Positions 6,883-6,956 of a stretch of DNA of 6,956 nucleotides are shown here, piece after piece (the stretch's first letter is position 1; every line of letters begins with the position of its first letter). A program made the position numbers and the translations under genes. The notes beneath the pieces are model-generated. The model ran no database searches. It saw only the letters and a program-made list of their open reading frames with translations, and was not told the DNA's origin. The stretch is from Sphingobacteriaceae bacterium (lineage in GTDB: Bacteria > Bacteroidota > Bacteroidia > Sphingobacteriales > Sphingobacteriaceae), in NCBI GenBank assembly GCA_947460275.1, contig CANHHZ010000106.1, positions 1-6,956 of the forward strand. Reading direction: 5' to 3'.

Positions 6883-6956
6883 TAGCTAAAAACGCCATAT
6901 TCTAACCTACCTAACACCTGTAAAATTAAATCAAAACCTATGGAGGTATCCAATAA
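6882..6956 (-). CDS. Xre/MbcA/ParS-type antitoxin, C-terminal 24 residues only (DUF2384 toxin-binding domain)
   Basis: The frame enters from the right edge and ends at the TAA in 6884-6882. The visible end contains LLDTSIGFDLILQVLGRLEY followed by GVFS. The LLDT-xxG-xxLVxxxLGRxEYGV pattern is the characteristic C-terminus of antitoxins paired with RES toxins, where this segment contacts and blocks the toxin active site. The usual N-terminal helix-turn-helix DNA-binding part would lie outside the window. The stop overlaps the toxin start as TAATG. Location directly upstream of a RES gene confirms the call; too short to be found by length-based gene calling. Confidence 0.85.
   Translation of the reverse strand, partial: LLDTSIGFDLILQVLGRLEYGVFS

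Overview
The window looks like chromosomal DNA of a member of the Bacteroidota, most likely Sphingobacteriaceae (Pedobacter-like). The evidence is the low GC content, the CarboxypepD_reg-like domain fused to a TonB-dependent receptor, promoter elements resembling the Bacteroidota TTTG / TAnnTTTG pattern, the absence of clear Shine-Dalgarno sequences, and protein motifs that resemble Pedobacter relatives from memory. No rRNA, tRNA, CRISPR array or insertion sequence was seen.

Layout. Positions 1-2448 (minus) hold the N-terminal 816 residues of a TonB-dependent outer-membrane receptor whose C-terminus lies beyond the window. A 186-bp AT-rich divergent promoter region (2449-2634) separates it from a plus-strand cluster of three tightly packed genes. 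These are a penicillin-acylase-family Ntn-hydrolase (2635-5067), a 116-aa membrane protein that overlaps its stop codon by one base (5067-5417), and a LuxE-like acyl-activating enzyme (about 5445-6428). Converging on this cluster with a single-base gap is a minus-strand RES-domain toxin (6430-6882). The toxin is preceded by the last 24 codons of its Xre/DUF2384-type antitoxin (6882-6956), again with a one-base stop/start overlap.

How they fit together. The receptor would import an unidentified ligand across the outer membrane, and the exported acylase would hydrolyse an amide or N-acyl compound in the periplasm. The LuxE-like enzyme would adenylate a carboxylic acid, perhaps one released by the acylase, in the cytoplasm. 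That pathway is an inference from gene order only. The Xre-RES pair is a recognisable type II toxin-antitoxin module and is probably functionally independent. All reading frames are intact and no frameshift or pseudogene was found.
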